In this document: piece by piece, positions 28,001-37,030 of the stretch
Layout: the number at the start of each line of letters is the position of its first letter
Position numbering within the stretch: the first letter of the stretch is position 1
Origin: Nostoc sphaeroides
GTDB taxonomy: Bacteria; Cyanobacteriota; Cyanobacteriia; Cyanobacteriales; Nostocaceae
Assembly: GCF_003443655.1 (NCBI RefSeq)
Contig: NZ_CP031941.1
Span: 1,545,501-1,609,500 of the forward strand
Direction of reading: 5' to 3'
Length of the DNA: 64,000 nt
Position numbers and translations under genes: made by a program
The notes under the pieces: model-generated
What the model was told of the DNA's origin: nothing
Databases searched by the model: none
Seen by the model: the letters and a program-made list of their open reading frames with translations, nothing else

Positions 28001-28207
28001 GGCATTTTACAGGCTGCTGTTGATGGCTGTGTTTACTATTGTTGCAAGAATAGCAGCTAAGGGGGGAGTAAAAGGCGATCGCATAATTTGAGTACGGAAG
28101 CTGCGATGTCTCTTAAGGAGTACGTTGAATGATGGTAGAATTCAGATATTCTCTTAATTGTGGGGCTACAGTAACATAGAGTCAGCCATTTAACAGCAGA
28201 GGGTGAA

Positions 28208-28444
28208 ATGACTTACCAAGTTTTAGATTCCACCTCAAAATTAATTGCAAAGCTGCAAACCCTAGCACCCGAACAGCAACAACAGGTGCTAGATTTTGTG
28301 GAATTTCTCGCACAAAAATATGCTCAACCTCAACAACCACCCCAGAAACGGGTACTAGGTTTAAATCAAGATAAGATTTGGATAAGTGATGATTTCAATA
28401 AACCTTTACCTGATGAATTTTGGTTAGGTGAAAGTGAGGAATGA
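28208..28444 (+). CDS. DUF2281-type (VapB-like) antitoxin, orphan
   Basis: The 78-residue protein begins after GAGGGTGA. It carries KLQTLAPEQQQQVLDFVEFLAQKY followed by a proline-rich hinge and KIWISDDFNKPLPDEFW. This is the DUF2281 layout, a cyanobacterial antitoxin family that pairs with PIN-domain toxins. Its stop overlaps an ATG (ATGA, 28441-28444) in the typical antitoxin-toxin fashion, but the toxin frame ends after 13 codons. It is therefore an orphan antitoxin. Confidence 0.85.
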   Translation: MTYQVLDSTSKLIAKLQTLAPEQQQQVLDFVEFLAQKYAQPQQPPQKRVLGLNQDKIWISDDFNKPLPDEFWLGESEE

Positions 28445-28482
28445 AACTGTTATTAGATTTTATAGTAATCATTAATCAATAA
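28441..28482 (+). pseudogene. Truncated VapC/PIN toxin start
   Basis: The frame opened by the ATG overlapping the antitoxin stop reads MKLLLDFIVIINQ and then TAA. MKLLLD is the usual beginning of PIN-domain VapC toxins, where an invariant Asp follows. After these six residues the similarity ends and the next gene remnant on the opposite strand begins. Confidence 0.6.
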
Positions 28483-29027
28483 AATTCCCAGTCTTATCAA
28501 TACAGTAACCCTCTCCACCAATTTCTACCGAGGCTAACCCACCATAAAAGCACTCAGCCTCATCAAACTGAGGTTGGATAATAAATACCCCTTTGATATT
28601 TATATAACCAAACTTCCCACCAATCCTTACTGCTGCCAGCCCTTGTGAAAAGAATTTAGCTTCCTCAAATTGAGGTTTCATTCCACACTTTACCCGAAGT
28701 TATTTCCTGGCTCAAGTCATGCCCATCAATGAATTCTTGAACTAGATAAAATTCTTGCTTTTCCTGAAAATAAGCGTAAAGTTTGGGAATGTGGTTGTGA
28801 TTTTGACTCAATTGGTAGAGAATTTCTCCTTCTTTCTGGAACAGGCGCAAAATATCTGAATTAGGAATATTTCGATTCCTTTCGTTGGGCTGAAGCCGCT
28901 TGACAACGCATTTAGGCTTAGGGTTTGTAGGGATATCTAAATCTTCAGCCAAATAGGTTTCTCCAAAACCACCAGATCCCAACTTATCAATGATTTTGTA
29001 GTGTTGCCGTAGTGTTCTTCCAATCAT
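28472..29027 (-). pseudogene. Ser/Thr kinase with WG repeats, internally deleted
   Basis: The upstream piece (from ATG 29027) is a Hanks-kinase N-lobe: HYKIIDKLGSGGFGETYLAE, CVVKRLQP with the ATP-binding Lys, and FYLVQEFIDGHDLSQEI, ending at KVWNETSI and a stop. The downstream piece (28472-28681, different frame) consists of WG repeats: KPQFEEAKFFSQGLAAVRIG and GKFGYINIKG. The C-lobe with HRD and DFG motifs is missing. A deletion has evidently fused the two ends and shifted the frame. No kinase activity is expected. Confidence 0.85.
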
Positions 29028-29160
29028 TGCGCTGATTCTACAGACTTTTATCTTTAGATTTTCACACAACCTACCCAGTTATTGCAGCTCAAAGACTACG
29101 CACTCTCTCATCCCCAATCAATTAACCTAGAAATAACGCTCTCAAATACTGGATAAAATC

Positions 29161-29889
29161 ATGGTTCAGCAAGTTCTAATCAATGATGATGATTACTATG
29201 TGCCAGATGCCAACCAGCTAGTCACTGAAGATGATACACCTGTGGACAATTTTGCTTCTGAAAAACAACAACGTCTCTTGGTTGGCTCTCTTTACAGTTC
29301 TTTACAAAGCCAGAGTTTTTTAGCAGCAGCGAATGTCGGAGTTTACCATACAGACGGTCAACCTGCAATTGTCCCCGACGTTTTTCTCAGCTTAGATGTG
29401 CAAGTGCCTCAAAATTGGTGGGAAAAACAAAATCGTTGTTATATGGTTTGGCGTTTTGGCAAACCTCCAGAAGTTGTCCTAGAAATTGTCTCTAATAAAG
29501 AAGGTGATGAACTTGGCAAAAAGCTGAAAATTTATGAACAAATGCGGGCTAGTTACTACATCGTATATGACCAGAATCAGCAATTAGGAGAAAAACTACT
29601 ACGCGTTTATGAACTTAGAGGAAGGCGCTACTTTGAAACTTCAGAAAATTGGTTAGAACAAGTTGGTTTAGGCGTAACTTTGTGGGAAGGTAAATTTGAA
29701 GATAGACAAGATACTTGGTTACGCTGGTGCTACCAAGATGGTAATGTTTTATCGACTGGAGATGAACGCGCCGAACAAGAACGACAACGCGCCGAACAAG
29801 AACGACAACGCGCCGAACAGGCAGAACAACGTACCCAATTACTAGCAGATAGGCTACGGGCTATGGGTGTAGATCCCGACAATCTGTAG
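29161..29889 (+). CDS. Uma2 family (DUF820) endonuclease-like protein
   Basis: The 242-residue protein has the Uma2 restriction-endonuclease-like core: PAIVPDVFLSLD, PPEVVLEIVSNKEGDELGKK with the catalytic-type Asp and Glu-x-x-x positions, and YEQMRASYYIVYDQ. The tail has three in-register ERAEQERQR repeats forming a coiled coil and ends LADRLRAMGVDPDNL, a common cyanobacterial Uma2 ending. The biological role of this very large cyanobacterial family is unknown. Two other family members lie at 50612 and 51730. A hairpin follows the stop. Confidence 0.88.
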   Translation: MVQQVLINDDDYYVPDANQLVTEDDTPVDNFASEKQQRLLVGSLYSSLQSQSFLAAANVGVYHTDGQPAIVPDVFLSLDVQVPQNWWEKQNRCYMVWRFGKPPEVVLEIVSNKEGDELGKKLKIYEQMRASYYIVYDQNQQLGEKLLRVYELRGRRYFETSENWLEQVGLGVTLWEGKFEDRQDTWLRWCYQDGNVLSTGDERAEQERQRAEQERQRAEQAEQRTQLLADRLRAMGVDPDNL

Positions 29890-29901
29890 AACACTCACTG
29901 T

Positions 29902-29928
29902 AAAGACGCAAAAAACTTTGCGTCTTTG
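29902..29928. terminator. Hairpin between convergent Uma2 and miaA genes
   Basis: Perfect arms AAAGACGCAAA (29902-29912) and TTTGCGTCTTT (29918-29928). It could stop transcription from both sides. Its T run on the plus strand is short. Confidence 0.6.
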
Positions 29929-29944
29929 CATGAGTTTATAATTA

Positions 29945-30847
29945 TCACGAAGTGCAACTTATAAACTCATTTATCCGATGCCAAACTTTCTCTAATAAAT
30001 TAGGATCATCTGCATCAAACCATTCAATTTTTGGATAGGCTCGAAACCAAGTACGTTGTCGCTTGGCAAATTGTCGCGTATGCAAAATTGTCAATTCTTT
30101 CGCCTCATCTAAGGAAATATCCCCAGCCAAATATTGCTTGATTTCTTGATAGCCCAAAGTATTCAACAAAGACAAATCAGCGCCATATTTTTGACAAAGA
30201 TGCTCCACTTCAGCAACCAAACCATTTGCTATCATTTGCTCAGTACGCTGTTGAATCCGAGCAAGCAACTTTTCAACATCGCAATCTAAACCAATTTGCA
30301 AAATCGGATAATTGGGCGGATTCTCCCCTTGCTGTTCTGAAATGGGATATCCAGTAACATAATATACTTCTAATGCTCTTAAAGTTCGGACTAAATCATT
30401 GCCATGAATCTTTTGTGCTGCAACGGGGTCAACTTGTTGTAACATTGCATAGAGTTGAGTTTGACCAAGAGATTCAAGCTGCGATCGCAATTCAATTTGT
30501 GGTGCAACTCTCGGAATTTTCATCCCTTGAACAATGGAACGGATATATAAACCAGTGCCACCAACTAAAAACACTGGTGTAACACCAACAGAAGCAATTA
30601 AAGCTTGTGTTTGCTGCTGATAGTCTGCTACTGTCATGATATCTGCTGGATCGCAGATATCTATTAAATAGTGCGACACCAATTTTTGTTCAGCTACAGT
30701 TGGTTTTGCCGTCCCTATATCAAACTCACGATAAACTTGACGAGAATCAGCACTGAGAATTACAGAACCCAATCGCATCGCCAAAGCCAAAGCCAAACCC
30801 GATTTCCCCGTTGCCGTTGCCCCACAAATCACAATTAATTTAGTCAT
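29945..30847 (-). CDS. miaA: tRNA dimethylallyltransferase MiaA
   Basis: The 300-residue enzyme transfers a dimethylallyl group to A37 of tRNAs that read UNN codons. Visible motifs are the P-loop ICGATATGKSGLALALA, the DSRQVYREFDIGTAKPT block, GGTGLYIRSIVQG and RQFAKRQRTWFR. Length is typical. The start codon ATGACT merges with a TAGTCAT heptamer array (AATGACT on this strand) that forms the immediate 5' region, so no ordinary ribosome binding site can be seen. Confidence 0.96.
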   Translation of the reverse strand: MTKLIVICGATATGKSGLALALAMRLGSVILSADSRQVYREFDIGTAKPTVAEQKLVSHYLIDICDPADIMTVADYQQQTQALIASVGVTPVFLVGGTGLYIRSIVQGMKIPRVAPQIELRSQLESLGQTQLYAMLQQVDPVAAQKIHGNDLVRTLRALEVYYVTGYPISEQQGENPPNYPILQIGLDCDVEKLLARIQQRTEQMIANGLVAEVEHLCQKYGADLSLLNTLGYQEIKQYLAGDISLDEAKELTILHTRQFAKRQRTWFRAYPKIEWFDADDPNLLEKVWHRINEFISCTS

Positions 30848-30962
30848 TAGTCATTAGTCATTAGTCATTAGTCATTGGGCATTGGGCATTGGTAAATAAT
30901 CTTCCCCGCCCCCTGCCTCCCCTGCCCCCCTGCCTCCCCTGCTCCCCGTGCCCCTCTTCCAC
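30839..30962. repeat. Heptameric repeats and C-rich repeat upstream of miaA
   Basis: About five TAGTCAT units are followed by three GGGCATT units (to about 30892). Then comes a CTGCCTCCCCTGC-type C-rich repeat (30903-30962). The first units overlap the miaA start codon. Confidence 0.85.
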
Positions 30963-31099
30963 GGTAGTGCAACCCCAGTATAAACTTCTCTAGAAAATGC
31001 CCTACAGACGCCAGCAAGGCTTTTGTGTTACAATTTTGGAGTGTTTTTACTTTTATTTGCCTTTAGGCGATTTCAACCCCACGCATCAGGAGAGTTTAC

Positions 31100-33037
31100 A
31101 TGACGAGCAGTTACAGTGCCGATCAGATTCAAGTTCTGGAAGGTCTGGAAGCCGTCCGCAAAAGACCAGGAATGTACATCGGTACGACTGGGCCGCGAGG
31201 ACTCCACCATTTAGTTTACGAGGTGGTGGACAATTCAATTGATGAAGCTTTGGCGGGTCATTGCACTCATATAGAGGTGGATATCAACGCTGATGGTTCG
31301 GTGACTGTAACAGATGATGGTCGCGGTATTCCCGTCGATACTCACTCGCGCACCGGAAAATCGGCTTTGGAAACCGTAATGACGGTACTACACGCCGGTG
31401 GTAAGTTTGGCGGCGGTGGCTACAAAGTTTCTGGAGGATTACACGGGGTTGGTATTTCTGTTGTTAATGCCCTGTCTGAGGTTGTAGAAGTTACAGTTTG
31501 GCGAGATAAAAAAGTTTATCTCCAACGCTATGAACGCGGTATCCCAGTTAGTGAACTGGAAGCAAAGCCTTACAAAGAAGCTAGAACTGGAACTTCTGTC
31601 ACTTTCAAGCCAGATACCCAAATCTTTACAACTAGCATTGAGTTTGATTACATCACTTTATCCGGTCGCCTACGGGAATTAGCGTATCTGAATGCAGGTG
31701 TCAAAATTACCTTTACTGACCACCGTTTAGAACTACTAAAAAGCGATACACCGAAAGTAGAATCCTACAATTACAAGGGTGGTATTAAAGAATATATCGC
31801 TTACATGAATCGTGAGAAGCAACCACTGCATGAAGAAATTATCTATGTGCAGGGGGAACGAAACAATGTACAAGTGGAAGTTTCTTTGCAATGGTGTACT
31901 GATGCTTATACGGATAATGTGCTAGGTTTTGCTAACAATATTCGTACAGTAGATGGTGGTACGCACTTAGAAGGGTTAAAAGCAGTTCTGACTCGGACAC
32001 TAAATGCGATCGCTCGCAAGCGCAATAAAATTAAAGAGAATGAACCTAACCTCAGTGGCGAACACGTCCGTGAAGGTTTGACTGCGGTAATTTCCGTTAA
32101 AGTCCCCGATCCAGAATTTGAAGGACAAACTAAGACTAAACTCGGTAACACTGAAGTTCGGGGGATTGTTGATTCTTTAGTGGGAGAAGTCCTCACTGAG
32201 TATCTAGAATTTCACCCGGCGATCGCAGACTCAATTTTAGATAAAGCTATCCAAGCTTTCAAAGCCGCAGAAGCAGCGCGTCATGCACGGGAATTAGTTC
32301 GGCGCAAATCGGTACTGGAATCTTCGCCATTACCTGGTAAATTGGCAGATTGCAGTTCTCGTGATCCCAGCGAATCTGAGATATTCATCGTGGAAGGCGA
32401 CTCAGCCGGTGGAAGTGCCAAACAAGGACGCGATCGCCGTACTCAAGCGATTTTGCCTCTACGTGGTAAAATTCTTAACATTGAAAAAACCGACGATGCC
32501 AAAATTTATAAAAATAACGAAGTTCAATCGTTAATTACAGCCCTCGGTTTAGGTGTCAAAGGTGATGAATTCGATTCCACTCAGTTGCGTTATCACCGCA
32601 TAGTCATCATGACGGATGCTGACGTAGATGGAGCGCACATTCGGACTTTGTTGTTAACATTCTTCTATCGATATCAACGAGCGCTGATCGAACAAGGCTT
32701 TATTTATATTGCTTGTCCCCCACTGTTTAAAGTAGAACGGGGACGTAATCATGAGTACTGCTATAGCGATCGTGAAAAAGATCAAGCGATCGCTAAATTC
32801 CCTGCTAACGCCAACTATACCATCCAACGCTTCAAAGGTTTGGGTGAAATGATGCCACAACAACTCTGGGACACCACAATGAACCCAGAAACCCGCAAAA
32901 TGAAGCAAGTCGAAATTGAGGACGCAGCCGAAGCCGATCGCATCTTCACAATTTTAATGGGCGATCGCGTCGCCCCCAGACGAGAATTTATCGAAACCTA
33001 TGGTTCTAAACTCAACTTCACCGATTTAGATATCTAA
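31100..33037 (+). CDS. gyrB: DNA gyrase subunit B
   Basis: The 645-residue type IIA topoisomerase ATPase subunit is preceded by CAGGAGAG. It shows the GHKL ATPase motifs [13 protein letters not shown] and [10 protein letters not shown], then [15 protein letters not shown] and [12 protein letters not shown]. The TOPRIM domain has [28 protein letters not shown] and [10 protein letters not shown]. It supplies ATP-driven negative supercoiling together with GyrA. A terminator follows directly. The gyrA-type gene lies 4 kb away on the opposite strand rather than adjacent. Confidence 0.97.
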   Translation: MTSSYSADQIQVLEGLEAVRKRPGMYIGTTGPRGLHHLVYEVVDNSIDEALAGHCTHIEVDINADGSVTVTDDGRGIPVDTHSRTGKSALETVMTVLHAGGKFGGGGYKVSGGLHGVGISVVNALSEVVEVTVWRDKKVYLQRYERGIPVSELEAKPYKEARTGTSVTFKPDTQIFTTSIEFDYITLSGRLRELAYLNAGVKITFTDHRLELLKSDTPKVESYNYKGGIKEYIAYMNREKQPLHEEIIYVQGERNNVQVEVSLQWCTDAYTDNVLGFANNIRTVDGGTHLEGLKAVLTRTLNAIARKRNKIKENEPNLSGEHVREGLTAVISVKVPDPEFEGQTKTKLGNTEVRGIVDSLVGEVLTEYLEFHPAIADSILDKAIQAFKAAEAARHARELVRRKSVLESSPLPGKLADCSSRDPSESEIFIVEGDSAGGSAKQGRDRRTQAILPLRGKILNIEKTDDAKIYKNNEVQSLITALGLGVKGDEFDSTQLRYHRIVIMTDADVDGAHIRTLLLTFFYRYQRALIEQGFIYIACPPLFKVERGRNHEYCYSDREKDQAIAKFPANANYTIQRFKGLGEMMPQQLWDTTMNPETRKMKQVEIEDAAEADRIFTILMGDRVAPRREFIETYGSKLNFTDLDI

Positions 33038-33076
33038 TATCAATTCTCTGGCACGACTCCAATAATTTGTGACATT

Positions 33077-33113
33077 GGTAATGGGTGAAAACGTATCACC
33101 CATTACCTTTTTT
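33077..33113 (+). terminator. Rho-independent terminator of gyrB
   Basis: Perfect 12-bp arms GGTAATGGGTGA (33077-33088) and TCACCCATTACC (33096-33107) are followed by six or seven T, 40 bases after the gyrB stop. Confidence 0.9.
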
Positions 33114-33384
33114 ATATCCAAAACTCCTATAAAAAGTACCTTTTTTGAATGATGACAAACTACGAAACACATGAAGTCAATTCGCAATACTTCGACTGCG
33201 CTCAGTACAAGTTCGCTTTTTCGCCCATTCGGAATTAAACTAAGCCCGACACAACGGGCAGAGGGTTTCAACCTACCAAGAGAATACAAGGATTTTTTCG
33301 CTTGACTTCGGGCGAGGTTTTGAACCCTTACTTTTTCAATAAATATGACTTACGCGTTGACAAGAAATACCAAATATGGATCAA

Positions 33385-33531
33385 GGTTAAAAACCAATAC
33401 AGTTCAGATAAGACCAAAACACTTGTACAGACGGCGATTTATCGCGTCTTGTACAGACGGCGATTTATCGCGTCTCCAAACCCACGATTTTGTAGAAGTA
33501 GCGCTTAACTGAACCGTATTGGGTTAAAAAC
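33385..33531 (-). mobile_element. MITE-like element, family 2 copy 2, with perfect 10-bp target duplication
   Basis: A 127-bp element (33395-33521) starts CAATACAGTTCAGATAAG and ends CTTAACTGAACCGTATTG. Both sides carry GGTTAAAAAC (33385-33394 and 33522-33531). In reverse orientation it matches the copy at 57068 but has an extra tandem copy of a 26-27-bp segment containing GACGGCGATTTATCGCGTC. Confidence 0.92.
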
Positions 33532-34876
33532 CATATCTTTCCTAATAAAAAAATTAGGTTGCCTTACCACGTAAGCGGTAGGTCAGTGCAACATAACTAC
33601 AAAAATTCTAAATTTTTCACTTAGTGAATAATCATATAATTTGCTTATTGTCAATATTTTACAAAAATTCAATCTTCTACTGTTAGCTAAACTACCAACT
33701 TTATAGAAGTTTAGTTAAGATAATACTCTTTGCACAGACTGGCTGATTTATTTTGTCCACCAGCAAGAAACACATTTGTTATGCTTTAAGAAAATAACTG
33801 AATCTCATCTATCAAACAGCAATTAATAAGTATTTTGAGGATTTCTCATAATAAGATGACCGAAACTTACCGAAATAAAAGTATTGAAGTTTACAACTTA
33901 CTTACGTAAGCCAAGTTTATAAGCAAATCATCAGGCAATCTTCTGGCTTCTCTTTGTTCGAGGTAATGCCTACTGGAAGCGGACACCATCTGGCAGCAAA
34001 CTTGTTAATATCTTCATGTACTGCCGTGGCGATCGCTATTGTATCTGATGTATCTAATGAACTTTTGCCTTAAATAAGACTATACTGGCGAGTTCACACG
34101 ACAAATTCTTTTTGTATTGATTAAAATATCCTTGTATACAATAAGAAAAGTTTGTCAAGTTTCATAGGGCTGAAATCGCCACAGTGCGCTAACGTGTGAA
34201 TAAGACCAAATTAGTTAAACCTAAATTGATCTGCTATCAGGTCGATTCTGCCAGAGCCTCAACTCCTCAGTTAAGGTAATTAGTACGCAGAAGGTTAACT
34301 GCTTTAAGGCAAACACCATCACCCTTGTTGTATTTACCCAAGGTCAAGAACCGCTTTAGTCTAAGGAATGCGTAATTTGTGAAGGAAATGTAAAAATGGG
34401 TAGATTAAGACAAATGGTCTGAGTTCACATAAAATTCACTCTTCCTAAGTAATGAATGTTGTGTAAAATACATGAAATTCGGCAAAAGCAAACGTACTTA
34501 CTTTGTAATGTAATAAGAGGGTCACTGCAATTCTGAAAAGTGGAGAAAAATTTAAGAGTATAACTCCTGTTTTGAATGTCTTTTTGGTAATAGTGGCTAA
34601 AAATTGCTTTAGAAGTTCATGATTAATACACAAAAAGAGTGCAACTTCTGTGAAACAGGCTACAATCGGAAGAGTCTTTCTAGGAAAATCTGCCAACAGT
34701 CTGAACTCATTAGTATAGAGTGGCAAATTTTTTGATAAAGGCGAGTCTTTTTTTTGACCAGTTAGTTGAAAGCATTGTGTGATAGCAACACACATAACAT
34801 TTACTAAGATGAGCAAGTCACTTTTAGTAATCGCTTAAACTAATTTTAAAACCTCCAACCGGAGGTGTAAAACGTC
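33532..34876. other. Long gene-free stretch upstream of sigA
   Basis: About 1.3 kb of AT-rich DNA. The only long frame (minus strand, 34445-34816) has no family resemblance, no ribosome binding site and a poor composition. The stretch probably contains several sigA promoters, as known for group 1 sigma genes of filamentous cyanobacteria, and could hide a non-coding RNA that I cannot identify. Confidence 0.45.
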
Positions 34877-34919
34877 CGAAAATATCTCTGGCAAATCTGC
34901 CAAAAAGCTTATTTTCGGT
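34877..34919 (+). promoter_or_regulatory. Two-stem leader structure upstream of sigA
   Basis: Outer arms CCGAAAATA (34877-34885) and TATTTTCGG (34911-34919) enclose an inner hairpin TGGCA-aatc-TGCCA. A further small hairpin ACCTCC/GGAGGT lies at 34852-34867. All are within 150 bases of the sigA start, so they may form part of a structured 5' leader. The function is inferred. Confidence 0.45.
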
Positions 34920-35000
34920 TAATGAATAGCTCGTTTAAAAGAGCATTAAACACATCTTGTCTTGAGTAATTGATTCTGCAAGGAGCATGAGGAACGCGGC

Positions 35001-36170
35001 ATGAACCAGGCTAACAACGTACTCGAAAGCATATATCAGCCTGACCTAGAAATAATAAATCAGCCTGAGCTCGAGTTAGAAGAACTCTTAATAGACGATG
35101 AAGAGGACTTGCTGATCATCGATGAAGGTGACGAGGAATTTTTAGAGCCTCAGTCTGATGAGGACGACGCAAAGTCTGGAAAAGCCGCTAAATCGCGTCG
35201 TCGGACACAAAGCAAGAAGAAGCACTATACCGAAGATTCAATTCGGCTTTACTTGCAAGAAATTGGTAGAATTCGGCTGTTGCGGGCAGACGAAGAAATT
35301 GAATTGGCGCGGAAAATAGCCGATTTGCTGGAATTAGAGAGAGTCCGCGAAAGACTGTGTGAACAGTTAGATCGCGATCCTCGTGATAGTGAATGGGCAG
35401 AAGCAGTACAACTACCTTTGCCAGCTTTTCGTTATCGCCTCCATGTTGGTCGCAGGGCGAAAGACAAGATGGTGCAATCTAACCTCCGTCTTGTAGTTTC
35501 AATTGCCAAGAAGTACATGAATCGTGGTTTGTCGTTCCAGGACTTAATTCAGGAAGGCAGTCTCGGTTTGATTCGTGCCGCTGAAAAGTTTGACCACGAA
35601 AAAGGTTATAAGTTCTCCACTTATGCTACATGGTGGATTCGTCAAGCAATTACCCGCGCGATCGCAGATCAATCACGTACAATTCGGCTTCCAGTTCACC
35701 TTTACGAAACCATCTCTCGGATTAAGAAAACTACCAAGTTACTGTCTCAAGAAATGGGTCGCAAACCCACTGAAGAAGAAATCGCCACTCGCATGGAAAT
35801 GACCATTGAGAAGTTGCGGTTCATTGCTAAATCTGCCCAGTTACCCATTTCATTAGAAACACCCATTGGTAAAGAAGAAGATTCTCGGTTGGGCGATTTT
35901 ATTGAATCCGATGGTGAAACGCCAGAAGACCAAGTTTCCAAAAACCTTCTGCGCGAAGACCTTGAAAAAGTCCTCGACAGTCTCAGCCCTCGTGAACGCG
36001 ATGTACTCAGACTACGTTACGGCTTGGATGATGGTCGGATGAAGACTCTTGAGGAAATCGGCCAGATTTTCAACGTCACCCGCGAACGCATTCGCCAAAT
36101 TGAGGCGAAAGCACTCCGCAAGTTACGCCACCCAAATCGTAACAGCGTTCTCAAAGAGTATATTCGGTAG
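35001..36170 (+). CDS. sigA: Principal RNA polymerase sigma factor SigA (group 1, RpoD-like)
   Basis: The 389-residue sigma-70 factor has an acidic N-terminal region (to about residue 55), a basic linker, and region 1.2 with [15 protein letters not shown]. Region 2 includes [35 protein letters not shown] and the promoter-melting block [19 protein letters not shown]. Region 3 follows, and region 4 ends with [19 protein letters not shown] and [19 protein letters not shown]. Length and the short non-conserved region match the vegetative cyanobacterial sigma factor. AGGAGC lies upstream (34981). A long spacer precedes it and a terminator follows. Confidence 0.96.
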   Translation: MNQANNVLESIYQPDLEIINQPELELEELLIDDEEDLLIIDEGDEEFLEPQSDEDDAKSGKAAKSRRRTQSKKKHYTEDSIRLYLQEIGRIRLLRADEEIELARKIADLLELERVRERLCEQLDRDPRDSEWAEAVQLPLPAFRYRLHVGRRAKDKMVQSNLRLVVSIAKKYMNRGLSFQDLIQEGSLGLIRAAEKFDHEKGYKFSTYATWWIRQAITRAIADQSRTIRLPVHLYETISRIKKTTKLLSQEMGRKPTEEEIATRMEMTIEKLRFIAKSAQLPISLETPIGKEEDSRLGDFIESDGETPEDQVSKNLLREDLEKVLDSLSPRERDVLRLRYGLDDGRMKTLEEIGQIFNVTRERIRQIEAKALRKLRHPNRNSVLKEYIR

Positions 36171-36292
36171 TCAATTAGTCAATAGTCATTAGTCATTGGT
36201 CACTTGTACTGAGCGTTCGCGTAGCGTCTCGTAGAGAAGCCGAAGTATTAGTAAATAAACAAATGACAAATGACAACTGACAAATGACAAAA
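36168..36292. repeat. Heptameric repeats after sigA
   Basis: TAGTCAT-type units (36168-36200) and AAATGAC units (36258-36292) flank a short piece with GCGTTCGCGTAGCGTC. They begin immediately at the sigA stop codon. Confidence 0.8.
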
Positions 36293-36296
36293 CAAT

Positions 36297-36334
36297 AAAA
36301 AACCTGGTAGTGAATTAGCACTCCAGGTTTTTTT
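36297..36334. terminator. Bidirectional terminator between sigA and hli
   Basis: AAAAAACCTGG (36297-36307) pairs with CCAGGTTTTTT (36323-36333). A-rich and T-rich tails lie on the respective sides, so it can serve both convergent genes. Confidence 0.85.
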
Positions 36335-36362
36335 ATTTATAGGTCATCTTAGATATTAAAAC

Positions 36363-36548
36363 TTACAGGATGCCCCAAAAATGTAGAAAGCCTTGACCAG
36401 AAAAAAGCTCAACCAAAATGGCTGCTGAAAAACCAATCATTGCCAAGCGACCGTTCCAAATTTCTGCTTGTGGGGTAAAGCCCCAGCGCCAAGCGTTGCG
36501 GTCTTCAATTACAGGAGTAGTTACTTTTGTTGTGGTTGCGTTTGTCAT
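36363..36548 (-). CDS. High-light-inducible protein (Hli/Scp, one-helix CAB-like)
   Basis: The 61-residue protein has a Thr-rich N-terminus and a single membrane helix carrying the chlorophyll-binding signature [20 protein letters not shown]. Its end is [11 protein letters not shown], as in one-helix light-harvesting-like proteins. Such proteins bind chlorophyll and carotenoid in thylakoids and protect photosystem II assembly under high light or other stress. The gene is monocistronic. The AT-rich upstream region (36549-36830) probably holds a stress-responsive promoter, but no box is certain. Confidence 0.95.
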   Translation of the reverse strand: MTNATTTKVTTPVIEDRNAWRWGFTPQAEIWNGRLAMIGFSAAILVELFSGQGFLHFWGIL

Positions 36549-37030
36549 GGTTCAGACTCCAAGCTTAATTTTTAAGGTTTATTGCCTTATGTAAACTAAT
36601 ATAACAAATATTTTAATAAAGGCAACATGTTTTATACTTTTGTTTCCATACCTTGACATAAATAGGAATAGCTATTTATACAGATTAAAACATCAGCCTT
36701 CAGTTAGATTTACTGAGCTAGAAGAAATGTTATTCAGACTTTTACTGTGATAGACAATATTATATTTATTGAGATTTATCAAAAATTTTGGTTGTATTTG
36801 CTGATTTTTTAGAGAGTTTGTTATTTTAAAATTAAAAATTATTGAGAATTAATAGATATATTTGGAGTCAAAAATACTGTCCAGATCCCCGACTTCTTCA
36901 AGAAGTCGGGGATCTAAATCCAGGTTAAATAAGCACCATTCCAATATTTTCTGCCGCCAGTTCCTGAGGCGGAGCCTCAAGGACGGGCATTCCCAGTCGG
37001 AGACTGGGAACGAGATAAGCTTTAGATAGT
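36549..37030. other. Spacer between hli and the gyrA-type gene
   Basis: It contains an AT-rich hli upstream region. At 36883-36915 there is a perfect 16-bp inverted repeat of the AGATCCCCGACTT family, and at 36951-37014 a half copy of the CTCGTTCCCAG palindromic family. There is no ORF. Confidence 0.6.

Noticed and set aside
34445..34816. 123-codon minus-strand frame upstream of sigA
   Set aside because: No recognisable domain, no ribosome binding site and AT-driven composition; treated as chance.
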